From: Engraulis encrasicolus
Lineage: Eukaryota > Chordata > Actinopteri > Clupeiformes > Engraulidae
Length of the DNA: 64,000 nucleotides
Direction: 5' to 3'
Assembly (NCBI RefSeq): GCF_034702125.1
Contig: NC_085870.1
Location: forward strand, 4,560,753-4,624,752
In this document: positions 29,641 through 44,600 of the stretch, piece by piece
How positions within the stretch are numbered: the stretch's first letter is position 1
Layout of the letters: each line of letters begins with the position of its first letter
Program-made: the position numbers and the translations under genes
Notes under the pieces: generated by a model
What the model saw: the letters and a program-made list of their open reading frames with translations, nothing else
What the model was told of the DNA's origin: nothing
The model's database searches: none

Positions 29641-32600
29641 CTGAAGAAAGTCAAACATTCATAAGCATGAAATGAAATGTGTTTTAGCAAGGCGGCTTAC
29701 AATCTAAATAAATGTCTGGCTTCAACAATAATCCTCCAGGGTACACACATCATGATAATCATAACTTTGAAAATAATGCATATTCCCAGAAATATCATAA
29801 ATGCTATGCATATTACTTTACATTTTCAACATGCTTGGTTTTAACACTAAATGCAATATTATTGTGATTTGAATATTATGTATATGAACAGCCTCAACCA
29901 CCTTGGCATTTTCTGGATTTTTTTATTGGCTTTGACTATGACTTTGGGGCTTCTTGTTGTGTCGCCCACAGGCCCATGGAATCATAATCAGTTCCTGTTC
30001 CTGTCAGTCTTACCCAGAATGCAAAGGCCATCCTGTGCCCTGGTGATGGCAACGTTGATCTGGTTGGCGTCCCCTACAAAGCCGATGTGCACTGAGTTCC
30101 ACTCCCTGGGCGGACTCTTCGGGATGTCCTCTTCGGGGCAGGAGCGCACCACGGACAGGATCACATAGCGCCACTCGCTGCCTACGAAACACAAGTTTTG
30201 ACATTTGGGCTTTATAATCAGGGCCGTTTCAAGTGATGCAGGGGCCCTAGGCCAAGGAAAATGGGGACCCTTCTCCTCAAAGTATTAGGGAGGGGCCCCC
30301 TCAACAGGAATGTCAATAGCACTACCATTACACTTCTTCAGTTATTTGAAGGTGCACTGTGTAATATATTTCATAGTTTATTTTCCAGAATTCAGGCTGT
30401 CCCTCGAACTCGCCGAATTACAGTCAAATCTGTGATTATAATATACAGTATGTGGTCCTGCGACCGTGGCTATGAAAAATGGGGCCCTCCTTATCACGAA
30501 AGTTGCCCATCTCTGGTCTACTGTATCAACTCAGTTTCACTCACATCCTTGACCAGGTCTGTGACAAATGATCTGAAAAGCAATTCAATGGGACAGGGTC
30601 TTACCTTGGCTTTTTGTGATGGTGTTGACTGTAATTTTCAGAAGCCCAAGCTGCATTAGTTGAGCTTTAATGTTGGCCACTTGGGCATTGTAAGGTGACA
30701 GTATGGCGATGTCCTCTTGCCGTATTTTTCCTATTTTAACCAGCTCCTCAGCAATCTTTGTCTGTTATTAAATGGATGAACACGTCATTATACATTCACT
30801 TCATTTATTTTACACAACACTTGCTTTGCACTACTTCATTACTCAACAGTAATGTAACCATTAAGTACATTGAGAAGCTATGGCCTAATGGTCAGGTTAG
30901 GGAGATGGGCTTTAGATCAGTAGGTTGCAAGTTAGAATCACATCCTTCCACTCCCTACCTCTCTCCATGGCTGAGCTGCCCTCGAGCAAGGCACCTAACC
31001 CCATACTGTGGCAGGGATTGTAACCAATGCCCTGTACTGATAACAACTGAACGTCGTTTTGGATAAAAGCATTGCCTAAGTCTAATCTAGTGTAATAATC
31101 AGGTACAGTTAATATTCTCTAGTTCAACAATCATTACTACATTACATGCTATGGTTGATGTTACAGTGGTCCTTGTTACTTGCCCAAACCATCACACTGA
31201 CAAGCAACGCTATGGAACAACATTGAGGCACAGTACCATGGTCAGTAGCCTACCTATACTTAAACCAAAGATTATGTTTAACTCATAACCTTAGACATTT
31301 GTTTTTCTTTTCAAGTGTGCTCTAAACATGTAATAATATCTACTATTGTGTATGATTTAACTGTACAAGTACTATACTCTAATGCAGGGGTCCCCAATCT
31401 AAGGCCCTGGGGCCGGATGCGGCCCGCCACGCCCCTTTGACCGGCCCTCCACCTCTCGGCATCTCACCATTTGAACTGGCCCAAAGAAGCAATCCTTACA
31501 GAAAAAAAATAATGATAAAATATATTTAAAAATATATATATATATATTTTTTTTTATCAACAGGCCTTCCTACAGTTTAATTTTCACTAACCTAGTGTGA
31601 ATCACTTGAAGTTTCTTGTCTTGATAGTTTCTCATCTCACTGTAATATAAACAGGCCTATCATTTCTATTGTATCACTCATAAACTGTGAATCACAATAT
31701 TTTTCTAACCTTTCCTTGCTATTTTTACATAGTTATTAGAAATGAAAAGGAATACCTGTGATATTTCAAATTGAAAAACATGTGAAGTACTCACTTCTTT
31801 TGCAAATCACTTGTAATGATGAACTATTTTGTGCTAGAAATTATGACTATACAGGGCAGTGGCCTAGTATATGTACAGCCCACATGATTTATCCCGGCCC
31901 CTGATCACAGTCAGGAACGATAATGCCACCCCCAGAGAAAAAAGTTTGGGGACCCCTGCTCTAATGCATCACACATGATGATGCATATTGCCGCACACTT
32001 TGTTACTGTCTACCTACGGGAACTGAGAGCAGCAGGTGAAATAATGCCAGGAAGAAATGACTGTATGGCTCCCTCTACTCACGGCCTTGATGCACTCTTC
32101 TTCATTTGCCACCGATCTTTCATTTCCTTTCTCCGTGGAGATGAACTGTCTGGACTCTGTGCCCTCTATGTCCACAAACACAATGCGTGTGGGCTGAATC
32201 ATGCCGTGTCTCCTGATACACAGGGCACTCGGCCCGCACTCCACCATCGTCTGCAGTGTGCCCCCATAGTAAGCAGTTGATGGAAACTCACATATGTCTT
32301 CATGCTGTGGGAAAGACAAACTCTGTTATTATTTAATCAGGAATTATTTACACATTTCACAACAAGGTGTAAATATGCTTAAAAACTGAAATTTGTGATT
32401 TAAAGACCAAATATATGTTTATACTAGATGGGGCATCACTGCATTGTTCTTCTTATCAAAATAATCACTGTTGTAAGTCAGTTTTATATCTTTTTAATGT
32501 ATTGATATCAAAAAATATTTATTTGATTGTATTCTGTATATCAAAAAGGCAAGACTGTACAACTGAAGTTGCATTTGAACCCTAGATGTATAATTGGAAA

Positions 32601-35600
32601 TGCCAATTCAGTAGGTACCATTCTGTACTGGACGTTGAGTCTGCATGCGGCCTTCTTATAGGTGGATATGCAGCGCTCAAACATGGACCGGGACATGCCC
32701 ATCATGTTGGCCTTCCGATTGGCCACGATGGGCCGCAACTGCTTGTGGTCACCCAGCAACACAATCTAGGAAAAAACTTTAACAGCTGTTTACCACAGCA
32801 AAAAAAATCATGCCAGACACACAGAAACACAACACAACGGGAACACAACTAGGTACGTTTTAGTCTATACATGGGTTCTAAATTTTTGTTTTCCCCTGTT
32901 TGCATGAACCTCGCTGCGCACAACTCAATCTCTGATTGTTGGAAGCCGCTGTCGGTCATAACAATTTGCTCAGGTGGTTGGCTGCCAGTGCCGTGCCCCT
33001 CCTCACAACATTGTGTTTACAAACACTTTGAACCCATGTATACATGCAGAAACATATAGTACATTAACAAGTAAATATTACAGTCAGTCAACATAAAGAT
33101 GGTGCTACTACGAATGGAATTCAATGAAGCTGTAGTACTGATCCCTCAAGGAGGTCACTTTGGGAAGGCTGTGATTTAGTTGATTAGTATTTTCTGTCTT
33201 TTAAAAGGCTACTTTTGTGTAACTAACAAAACAGGGGTACATTTCTTGAAGGCCTAGTTGTTAGTCCGTGAGCAACTTGGGTAGTTGTCAATGGGAAATT
33301 GCATTTCATACAACAAAGTAGCAAACATAGTTAACAACTATGGTTTTGAGAAATGCACCCCAGTATTGTTAAAGCAAAGGTTGAGTAAATATATAGAGTA
33401 AGTGGGACTGCTCTAGGCATGCAGCGAGCAAAATACTGACAGCAGAGATAACTTACTGCTTATGGCCAGAGAGGCACTCTGGGAAAGAGAGATACAGGAG
33501 ACACAAGCATATGTGAGCTTATACTGTATCAAGGCTGTTTCAAGGTACAAAGAGGCCTATTGCCAACCCCTCAAGAGAGATTTGACAGTGTAACTGCACT
33601 TTTTGGTCATTAGGCGTGTTTATATGGACACGTTACGTATAAAGAGATTAAATGTAATCGGTTTATTAGAATTCGACCGAACTGTATACATGAGCCCCAA
33701 ATAAAGAGATTACATTTCTTCTGAGTTTACATGTTACATCAATATAATCCGATAGAATTTGTTGCAACAAATGTTGCAGTAGGTCGGAGCAGTTTGCTTT
33801 ACAGGTACAAAAATAGGTGCTGTTTTTTTCTTTAAAAAAAAAATCACGAGTATGAGTAGGACTCGCACGCACAATCCATTTGGTCACGCGAAGCTGTCAG
33901 GTTGTTTTTAGCCGTTTTTCAACAACTGACTAGCAGAACTATAGCCTATTGGTCTCGTATGTTGCCCTCGTTTGTTTAGTAAAAATGGATATGATTTCGG
34001 TTACTTTTTGTTTATTAATTAATGTTATACAAATTATACATTTTCGGAGGTTTGTGGCGCTGTGGTAGGGGAGAGCAGGGACGAATGAAACACTTTTTAC
34101 TTAACGGTTATTTTTAAAAATAATAAAGCAGATGAAAAGCATTTTGTGATATGATCAACAACCTATATGTGTATTCTAATAGTTACAGTTGTAATTTAAC
34201 ACAACCGTTAAGGTATCACGTTTATTTTTAACTTTGAATGCAACCTGTCGTTTGTTTCATCCGTCCCTCACTGTCGGGACGGATGAAACACACATGAGGG
34301 ACGAATGAAACAGTGGGTTGTAAACAGAAATAATTCACCTCCAAGAATATCTTCCATTTCTTTTTGGTAGGCGAAATTAGCCGGGCTTGATCCACTTTTG
34401 CTATTTTGCCTTTTGGCGTTGGAGTATGAGGCTTTCAGCGCTTTCCATCTTGACTTGATTTGATCAACCGACCGGTCGAAACCGGCCTCTTTCAATGCTG
34501 TATAAACGTCGCTAAAAATCTCGACATTCCTCACCTTCCTCCCATCTAGCTTAGCCATTATATTTTGTTCTTGAAGGGTTTTCAACAAAAACACCGTCTC
34601 TTCCCCCGACCAATTTTTGTTTTTTCTAACAACTGCTGCCATTTTAATTACACTGTGATTGATCAATGCTGTTATCTGCCGTTAAATGACACAATTCGTT
34701 GTTTATTAACCTTATCTCGCGCGCCCTCACACTTGCGCAGTAACACAAAAAAGGTTCTAATAATCGGTTTATCCAGGTGCGCCTGTATACATGGGGAGTT
34801 TCCTCCTCCAATCGGATTATATGAACGGCGTAAACCACCTGTTAGAATCGGCTTAAATATTTAACCCGCTTATATTTAAAGAGATTATTTGGCAGTTTAC
34901 ATGACGCATATATAATCTCTTTACACGTGTAAGCGGCTTAAATGTGCGTTTAATCGGATTACATGTGTCCATATATACACGCCTACTGAATTGAGGTAGG
35001 TCTTGCCTCAGTCACAAAGTTGTCATTGTTGTCATTTGAATACAAGTCCATAACAACCCATTACCAGACCCTGAGGGCCAGATTAAGATGGCCTGAGGGT
35101 CCTAGGCTACAGGTCGCTGTAGGCCCCCTGGAAGACAAATTTCACAACACATTTACATAGACATAATGTCATAATTATGAGCTAGGAATTAAGGATAACG
35201 TCTACCAACTGTACTAAACGTGACAGATGAATTCTTCAATATTGCATCCTTTCACAATTCTGCAAATTCTTCACTTTTGGCCAATCTTGGACCCTCTGGC
35301 AGGTGAAGGCCCTCTAGGCTGCAGCCATATCTAACTTTTGGGGGCCCCCTGGCAGGTGGGGGGCCTAGGTTGCAGCCATACCTAGCCTGTGGGGGCCCTA
35401 GGCTGCAGCCATATCTGGCCTGTGGGGGCCCCCTAGGTTGCAGCCATATCTAGCCTGAGGGGGGCCCCTAGGCTGCAGCCATATCTAGCCTGTGGGGGCC
35501 CCCTAGGTTGCAGCCATATCTAGCCTGTGCAATAATCTGGCCCTGCAGACCCCCTGTGCAGCCCCCTGGACAATTGGCTAGCTTGCTTGCCTGGTTGTGC

Positions 35601-38600
35601 CAAACCTGACTGTATACCTTCATCACTCAACTACTGTCACAACGTGGTTCCCCTGTGGTGCCAATTTTACCACCAATTTAGACCGAGACAAAATACTGTG
35701 TAGAGCGTTAAATTTCACTCCAATACGGCTGGATTTACTGTAGAGGCCCTCTCACTGCATCCTCCTGCCAAAGTTACAGAGTATGCAGGGACGGATAATG
35801 ACTCCATGGGCCTCTGGGCCAAACAGCAAGAAAGGCCCACCTCCATGGGCCCCTGGGCTAACCAGCAAGAAAGGCCCACCTCCATGGGCCCCTGGGCCAA
35901 ACAGCAAGAAAGGCCCCCCTCCATGGATGCTCCAAAAAACACTGCGTTTTAGGCAAGATGTTAGAGACCCTCCACTTTTGGGGGTTTGTACCCCAAGAAA
36001 AAAATAAATTATATTTGCAATATTTAACACAATGTGAAAATGGAAATATAGAGGCTTGGCTTCAGGCCCCGGTTGGTTCTTGTGCCCCTGGTCCGCGGCC
36101 TTGTAGGCCCATGTAGTAGTACACACATGCCTAGCTTGCACTAAGCACACAGTAACCAATGCCTGAAGTCTAAAGGTAAATTGGAAAGTCCACAAACCTC
36201 TTTTTAAAAGACGAACAAGGAGAGACTTATGTCCATCAAAACTATTCTACAAAAGGGGCGGGGGTGTTTGCTCAAGTTAACTGACATAAAGAATCAAGGA
36301 CAGCTATGTACTGTACAGCGAGGGTAAGGCTGTTATGCGTCCATGTTTTTTGGTGATAATTGGAAACATATTGGTGCTGTTGCTTTCTACTTTTTATGGT
36401 GAAATCCAAGCGTGAACATACAATTACTGATCAAATTTTTAGGAGCTACGATTACTATAACCAATTTTAAAGGGACACTGTGTGAGATTTTTAGTTTATT
36501 TCCAGAATTCATGCTGCCCATTCACTAATGTTACCTTTTTCATGAGTCCTTACCACCACCATCAAATTCTAAGTATTCATTATGACTGGAAAAAATGCAC
36601 TGTTCATACATGAAAAGGGGGATCTTCTCCATGGTCCGCCATTTTGAATTTCTAAAAAATAGCCATTTTCAGCTGCAAAAATGACTCTACTTGGACCATA
36701 CTAGGAAATAGTTCTTTATTACTTAGTAAACTTTCATGTAAAGATCAAATTTGGCAATAGGCAGCCCAGTTTCAATGAGCACCATAGTTGCAGTACCTTT
36801 TTTGACCATTTACTGCGCAGTGTCCCTTTAAGTGGAAAAATGTAAAAAAAAATATATAATAATAATAAAAAAAATGGGTGAATAAGGATATTATGCAGGT
36901 TTGGGAGTTTTCACCTATTTATCCATACATTTAGAGGCGATTCAATAAAAAAGATGTAAGTCTATTATTCCTTTACCCTCTAATCTGAGCCCATAGCCAT
37001 CTTCCTTGCATCTTATTCATACCCTCCATTGACTCCAAAAACTTTACTGGACTTAAACTGGAATACTTAAACCATGTTAATTACCCCTTTGTAGAACTGT
37101 CTAAATCAGACATAACTTGCTGCGTATGAAGTTCCAACTTCCCATTGCTTGTGTATTGCTTTGTAACTGCATAGATCCACTGATTGAGCACCTACAAGAG
37201 GGTTTCAGTGTGGATATGGTCAGGAGACTGAGATAGTCAATCCATGAATTGCTCTCCCTTGAAGCGTTTGGGGGTTAAGACCAATGTGCTGAACATTGCA
37301 CAGTGAGACCGAGCATTATCTAACATGGAAATTAAAAGTAGCTCTTCAAGGAGTTTGATTTCCTGTTGGACCAGACCCTGAACCACATCCAAGAATTTCA
37401 CATAATTTACAGAATTCAGCTTCACCCCTTACTTGCTGAAAAGGGTCCAACTATGATACTGGGAACAATAATTCCCTTCCATATTATCATCAGCAACTCC
37501 AACACCACCCTGCTGGCGTTTGACACACATAGCCCAGTGGAGGTGAAACTGAATAAAGTAAATTATGTGAACGTTTTAGAGGTGGACTTCAGGGTGTGTT
37601 TCAACAGGAAATCAAACAACAGGAAGTACAACTTCATTTTCATGTTAGATAAAGCTCCATCTCACGGTACTTCTTAAAAGTAGAGGAGAATAGAGGAGTG
37701 ACAAGGGTCCTTTTGGGTTGATTGAATACCAAACGCGATGCCACATTCTGGAGCATCTTCAGTGGTTTTAGCGTACAAGCAGGTAGACCTGCCAGGGGTG
37801 AGTTGCAGTAGTCAACACGGGACAGGATTGTGGCGTAAACCAGTCATTGTGTGTAGAATATTGGGTCAGCACGGGACTGATTTTCCGCATGTTGGACATC
37901 TAGAATTGGCAGGTGCGGGTGACTAAGTTGATGTAGTTGGACCATGACAGCTCGCTGTCAATCATGACGCCAAGGTTTTTGCCGACTTTGTTTGAGGTCA
38001 CAATGGTGGTGCCCATCTTGAGGTTGATGTTGTGACACAGTCAATCTTTAGCTGGGATCACCAAGAGCTATATCTTGGTCAGGTTTAGCTGTAGGTGGTG
38101 GTCCTTCATCCAGGTTGAGGCAGGCAGATATGCATGCCGAAACCATGGTGTCCTCTGACGGAACGACAGGTACATCTGGGTGGTAGGAGAACCCATGTGT
38201 TTGAATGACACGTCCCAAGGAGGATGTGTATATGCAAACAGAAGGGGCCCCAGCACTGATCCTTGGGGTACGCCTGTGGAGAGGTTGTGAGTCGTAGACT
38301 GTTTCCCTTTCCATGACACACTGAAGGTGCGTCCAGATAGGTAGGAGTTGAACCATGAGTGGACAACAACACCAGTAATTCCCAAGGTCGCGAGTATCCT
38401 CAGGAGTATCTTGTGGTTGACTGTGTCAAAGGCTGCAGACAGGTCTAGTATGAAGAGGGCTAAGGATAGTCCTTCTGTTCTTGCAGTCCTTAGAGCTTCA
38501 ATTACTGAGAGTAAGGCAGTTTCGGTCGAGTGTCCACTTCTGAAACCAGATTGTTTTGGGTACAGTAGTCCGTTCTGGTTTAGGAAGTTGGTAAGCTGCT

Positions 38601-41600
38601 TTGCAACTGTCCTTTCCAGTGTCTTGGATAGAAAGGGAGGCAGTGAGACAGGTCGGTAGTTTTCTACTTGAGCAGGGTTCAGTGTGGGCTTCTTCAGCAG
38701 TGGTGTCACCCTTGCTTGTTTGAAGGCGGAGGGGACAGTGCTTTAGACTTGCTGCTCTTGACACTCGTCTGCCTTGCACAGGTAGACTTGCTGGTCTTGT
38801 CACTCGTCGGTCTTGGCACGAGGAGGGCTGCCGCTGAACAGCTGCCCCTGGAAGCGCTCCCTGATTTCTAATATGGAAGTAGGTGCCACTCGTTGCACAA
38901 AGACTAGTTTCAGGGGTGTGTGCTTTTGCTAATGGCTCTGCTCAGGTGAGATAGTTCACAGCTGAGCAACAATACTAACTGGAACTCACATACAAAGCAG
39001 TTTCAGCTGCCAACAATAATTACACTAAACCAGGGCTTCGAACCGGTTCAAGGAACGAAAACGAAAACCAGGAACTTTTTGTATTTTACAGGGAACAGAA
39101 ACGAAACCGGAAACGTTATTATTTTTTATGTTCTGGAACGGGAACACTTATTTAAAAATAATGGTAACCGGTTAATACCGGTTAATACCGTTCCTCAAAC
39201 TATAAAAAAAGTCATTATTTTCCTGCGCACATTACCATGACGGCTGAGGTTCACGTCCTGTGTGACATCAGACATTCTCTGACTGAATGGAGAGAGAGCT
39301 GTAGATTACAAAGTCTTCACTCCACATCTTAATTAAGAGAAACCACTGTCATACAAAAGGACAGAGTTTGCATTGCATTACTGTAAGACATTGCAGGGAA
39401 GCGCGTGTAAAGCGCACCAACAATGTTCGGTGTTATTGGGCATCCATGGCCGCTTCAAACATGCACAAACTCACAATGTCCATCATAGTGCTCCCCGTGA
39501 CCCAAGTCAGCATGGAGCGCACATTTTCATCATTGAGGTTTATTCTCTGCTTCTCCGCTTATGTTGTCCCTGAATGACAAAATTCTGGAGGATATTCTTT
39601 TCATCAGCTTGAATAAACAGTTTTGAATGTAGGCTGACTCATTTGCACTTCCATCTTTCTTGGTTAACGTCAGTTAGGCCTATGGGGAGTAATCAGCTGA
39701 CAGGAACGAAATTAACCGTTCCGGGAACAATATTTTTTGGTTCTAACCGGTTCGGGAACGTCAATTTATTGGTGGAACTCAGAACCGGAAACGTTATAAT
39801 TCCGTTTCTGTTCGGAACGGAACGTTTGGAAAAAAATAATGGTTCAAAGCCCTGCACTAAACAGTACTTGCACACATGAACACACAATGACGATTTCACA
39901 GAAATACAATTAGTGCAACAGAGCAAAATACACTTACTGACTGTAATGACTTGTTCTCTTGTCTTGGCTACTGAAGCAAGCTAGTCCTTGTTGCTTTGGA
40001 TATAAGCATCAACTAAGTGTAATGCAATGTAAAGCCTGACGTACCTTCTTGGGATCATAGCTGACCAGTGGAATGAGGGCTTGAGGCTCAGTTGCCATGG
40101 CGCACTCATCGATGAGGATGAAGGAGGGGCTGAGGGCCTTGGTGAGGTTGGCAGACGAGGCCGCTGTGCACGTGCACAGGATGATGTCATGGCTCTTCAG
40201 CTCATAAGCACGAGCTTCATTCAACTTCTCCTTGTACCTGCAGGTGACAGTTAACCCCTTAGTGCAGACTAGAGGCTCTGCAATAACTTTATTGTCACCA
40301 TAATGTTAAAGACCATCCTTAATCGGTTTCTTTGGACTCTCTGCATTGGCATATAGCAATGTTGATGTAGCCTAGTTAAAGGGACAGTTTGGTCAATTTC
40401 AACGTGCAGTTGTATTGCTCACGCTACCCTTGACTTGTCAGTACCTGGTGATGCCACATTTTTCGGCTCAGCCCTTTCCGAGATATGAGCAATTCTAATG
40501 GGGGCAGCTCTTTGTTTACATTTTTTAAAAATGAAACATAGGCCAACTCCAAATATTTTCCCAAAAGGTACTGCTGTTTGCTAGTTGTCTACTGATGTTT
40601 TATAACCTTTTGGATTTTTTTGGGAATAAATAAAAATGTTTTTTTGAAATGTAAACAAAGAGCTGCCCCCATTACAATGACCAGGATCTCGGAAACGGCT
40701 GAAGAAGAAGAAAAAAAAATCTCAGGTACTGACAAGTCCAGGGTAGTGTGAGCATTACAACTGCATGTTGAAATTGACCAAACTGTCCCTTTAAGTGTTT
40801 TTCGGCAAAGAGTGAACAGGCCCATTGACGGGCCCATCTGTTTGACACTGTCATGAAAATTCCGTAAAGGCGAGGAAGTGACCGTGCTTACTTTTCTATT
40901 TCTTTTTCATCATCTTCAGATATTTCACCATTTTTAATTCTCTCATCAAAGGCCTTTATGTCTTCTGAGTGAGGGTTTCCACTCTCACGAATGCGATGAT
41001 GAAGGGTGATACTCCTAAGACGGCGCATCATGAACAAAAACAATTTAAAACTCAGCACATTAGATGATAATTATTTTGATATATGCAAAGCTAATACACA
41101 GAATGTAACTTTAAATTTGATTTATTTCCACAAGCTCACAACTCTGAAAAGTGCATTTAATACCAAAGTAACTAACCTGAGCTGTGGTCTCGACTTCTCT
41201 TGGCGTGATTTGCGCGACAGCTGTAGGGAGCTTCCTGGGTAAGGGTATTCCTGCATCTCCGTCTGCCGGCTGTACACCCTCAACGGTTTCAGGTTTTCTT
41301 CAAACTTCAGGAGGTACTCTGCAGACCACAAGTTACATACTTATTGCACCAGTGCCCTAGCCAGATTGTGCCCTCGTAGTGATGCAACACCTTCAGCATT
41401 GCTCCTAGTCAGGCCAAGAGCAATACAAATATTGTTTCTGAGCTCCCGAAAAAACGGGAACTCCTCCCACTTTGTTGGGAAGCCAAACAACCATTAGCAA
41501 ACTTAAAGTGGTGGTTCGCTATTTTAGACATTAAGCCCTGTTTGTGTGACTTCTGGGGTGAAGTAGAGACCTTTACATTGACTCCAATGGAGCACTCAAG

Positions 41601-44600
41601 CAATCGATCATAAAATGCCATTAAACTTTCGTTTGCAGAGACATGAAACTCACCGAGTGGTCAGTGGTAGACAGCGATAAATTGACCCGAAAATTGCAGT
41701 GAAATATGCCTTCTAACTGTTATTTAGCATAATGTTTACTTACCAGCAACTACATCAACGGACTTGTGGGAAGGGCCGCAGTACATAACTACTTCTTTCT
41801 TGTCACTGTGCTCCACAGCTGTCTCCAACAGCTTCTGGAACCAATAGGCAATGTAGGCCCCAACAACAGTCTTCCCTGTACCTGTACAATGTTTAAAAAA
41901 CACACTTGACCTCTTAATGATTGTTGCTGCTAAAGAGGATGACAGAAAGTTGAGGGAATAAGTCATGTGGAGGGATGAATGACCAAAGATCAATGTTTTG
42001 TATGTTTATCATACCTGGTGGACCTTGTATTATCGTGAAACTGCTGTTGATGGCATGAGCGACAGCATCGTATTGACTTTCATTCAGCGGTGGAAGTTGA
42101 CGCGGTTTCTCAAGTGTCATGATTGTCTTCTTTGGTATGCATACGACATCTGCAGATAGACAGACAATGCACCAGGGATTAGGATATGTCACCAGGTAAT
42201 TAATTAATTGTATCCTAAACTACAAATAGTGCATAGTTTATCTCATTTCTATCAAGTATTTGTATAATTTTCTTTTTTTTTAAAAACTATTTTATAAGGA
42301 CAGCACCTTGAGATGGATCATCTTGTTTTCAAGGTGGTCTGTCAATACAATGTATAAACTGATCATCCCACACTACAAGAGACCACGATACCAGCAAGGT
42401 ATGGGTGGGCCCAATCTGGCAACACTGGTAAATACTCAAACTGGTTAGGCGTGTGAAGGACGTGCTTATTCCACAAAATAACTTATTTTGTGCTGCAAGG
42501 CTAAATAATAATTTGTAAGAAAACAACAAAGCCCATCAAGAGTGTAGAATTCTAGACACATCTTATAATTGGGATGTAAACAGTCATCTCCTTCTGTTCC
42601 CAAAGTACAACACTTAATCCTGCTGCAGCACCACTTTGCTTTCTTAGTCATAAAAGTATCAGCATGTTAAGCAGAAAAGAGCATGCACGCTAACATTGTT
42701 TTACACTGGGATAAACAGATAATGTAGTTAAACACTGTTGCTTGAATTAAAAGAATATTGTGAATGTTTGGAGCCAACCCAAAGTGATCACCAAAAAATA
42801 TGTACAGTATGTATGTAAAGGCTATAAACATGTTATCTCACTGTCATTTTTCAGCCCCCATCCCAGTGCGATATTCTGGACAAGGTCATTTGCCTTCACA
42901 ATGTTGTTAACTGCATTTTCTGTTCGTCTAAAAAAAGATTAAGATGCAAAATGGTAAGTTTCATAACACACAGCATCATTTCTAGGATAACTGTATGCCC
43001 AATTAAGCCAATAACTTTGCAATATCTCAACTGGTAGTATGTTGAATTCCGTAGCTAAAAACAATTGCAATGTCTGCTAATGATCACACAGCTGATTCTG
43101 TACTAATGATTGGAACAGATGTCAGAGGACATTAGCCTGGCTATCACGGCTACAAAGCACTACAAGCTTTACTTTCATAGTTGTCAGAGGGAGGGTGTAA
43201 CAAACATCTATCAAATGCATGATACTGGTTGTGGAAGCCACAGAACATCTGTGTCCTTGCCTTAAACCTTCCTCATGGAAAATGTATTTTTAATCTATAT
43301 TACCAATTTGGAAGGATTCAGAAATGGAGAATAAAGGCAGCTTGGCCAGATTCACTTTGTCTCAATAAATTGGTGCAGCATCACATGTACAGTTTGGGTG
43401 AACCCTGTCTAAGATGTTACGTTACACTTGTATTCTATTGACACAATAAATATGGTGAATATGAAAACTAAGATTAATCTATCGGTGTGCAATCAAATAG
43501 TACTACTTACATATCAGGAGGAAGCTTGGGTATGATTTCAACTGAGAAGCATGAGGCCTTGTTGCATATGCCACCAGGAACAATGCTCATTGATCTGTGG
43601 TTGATGTGGAATTTCACCTCCTTCATAGATTTTCTCTCAGTTTCCTCAAAGCCTTTCACCACTCCATGTGCTACCCATGTGAAGGTTTGAGGATCACCCA
43701 TTTCGTCTGATTGTTTCTCTTCCCTCTTCAGATTCATTTTCTTGATGCACAGATAACACTGAGCCAAGTTGCACTCAATTTTCCATTGTTTAATGAAGTC
43801 TTTGCGAAGAGAGAAGTTCCCCTCCAAAAGGTCATCTCTCAGTCTCCATGTAATTGGCACGTCATCAATGGTTATGCTTTCACTGTCCCGAACAGCAGTG
43901 GTGGCTGATACCATGCGGCACAGGGGTTTCCAGACCTTTACATACTCATTGATGTCCTTGTAGTAATCCTTGGTGCGATACTCAGCCAGCTTGGTGAAAC
44001 ATTCTACCGGCTGATGAGCATGTTCTACACATACTACGAAATCACAACTGACGTACAAGAGCTGGACCTTCGGACCTTCCAAACACATCCTATCACGTTC
44101 AGCTCTCAGTTGTAACTTCAGTATGTCACCTTGGCTCAAAGAACGACAGTACTCGGTCACATACTCGCATCCTCCACCAGCATCAACTGTCTGACTTCCA
44201 CATTCTGATTCTGAAATCACTTCAATTAGTTTAGCAGCTTCAATGAAATCTTGACATTGAACTGCCACAGCAATGTTGTGCCATAACTCCTGTTGTACCT
44301 CAATGCATGCAGTGTCGTCCCTCTCAGGTTTATTCTGCTTGTGTCCCCCTGAAGCAGAGTATAAGTACACTCGTTTTTGCCAGGTCAGCTTTACAAACTG
44401 TTGCTCATCATCCCTGTAAAACATAGGGTGGTCGTCCAATAGCAGGTCCCTGTACAGCAATGGCAACGTCTGTGGTAGCGAGCCCTTGTTGAATGGGAAA
44501 GACACTTTGAGGCGATCTTCATTTTCATGCACAAATACGACACATGCCAGCTTGGACATGATGTTCTTTGTAAGACTTCTGGAGAGTTTCAGGCTTTCCT

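Noticed and set aside
34268..34666. Myb-like frame as an exon of the helz2 gene
   Set aside because: It lies within inverted Harbinger-type ends and has its own ATG; exons 14 and 15 join in phase without it.
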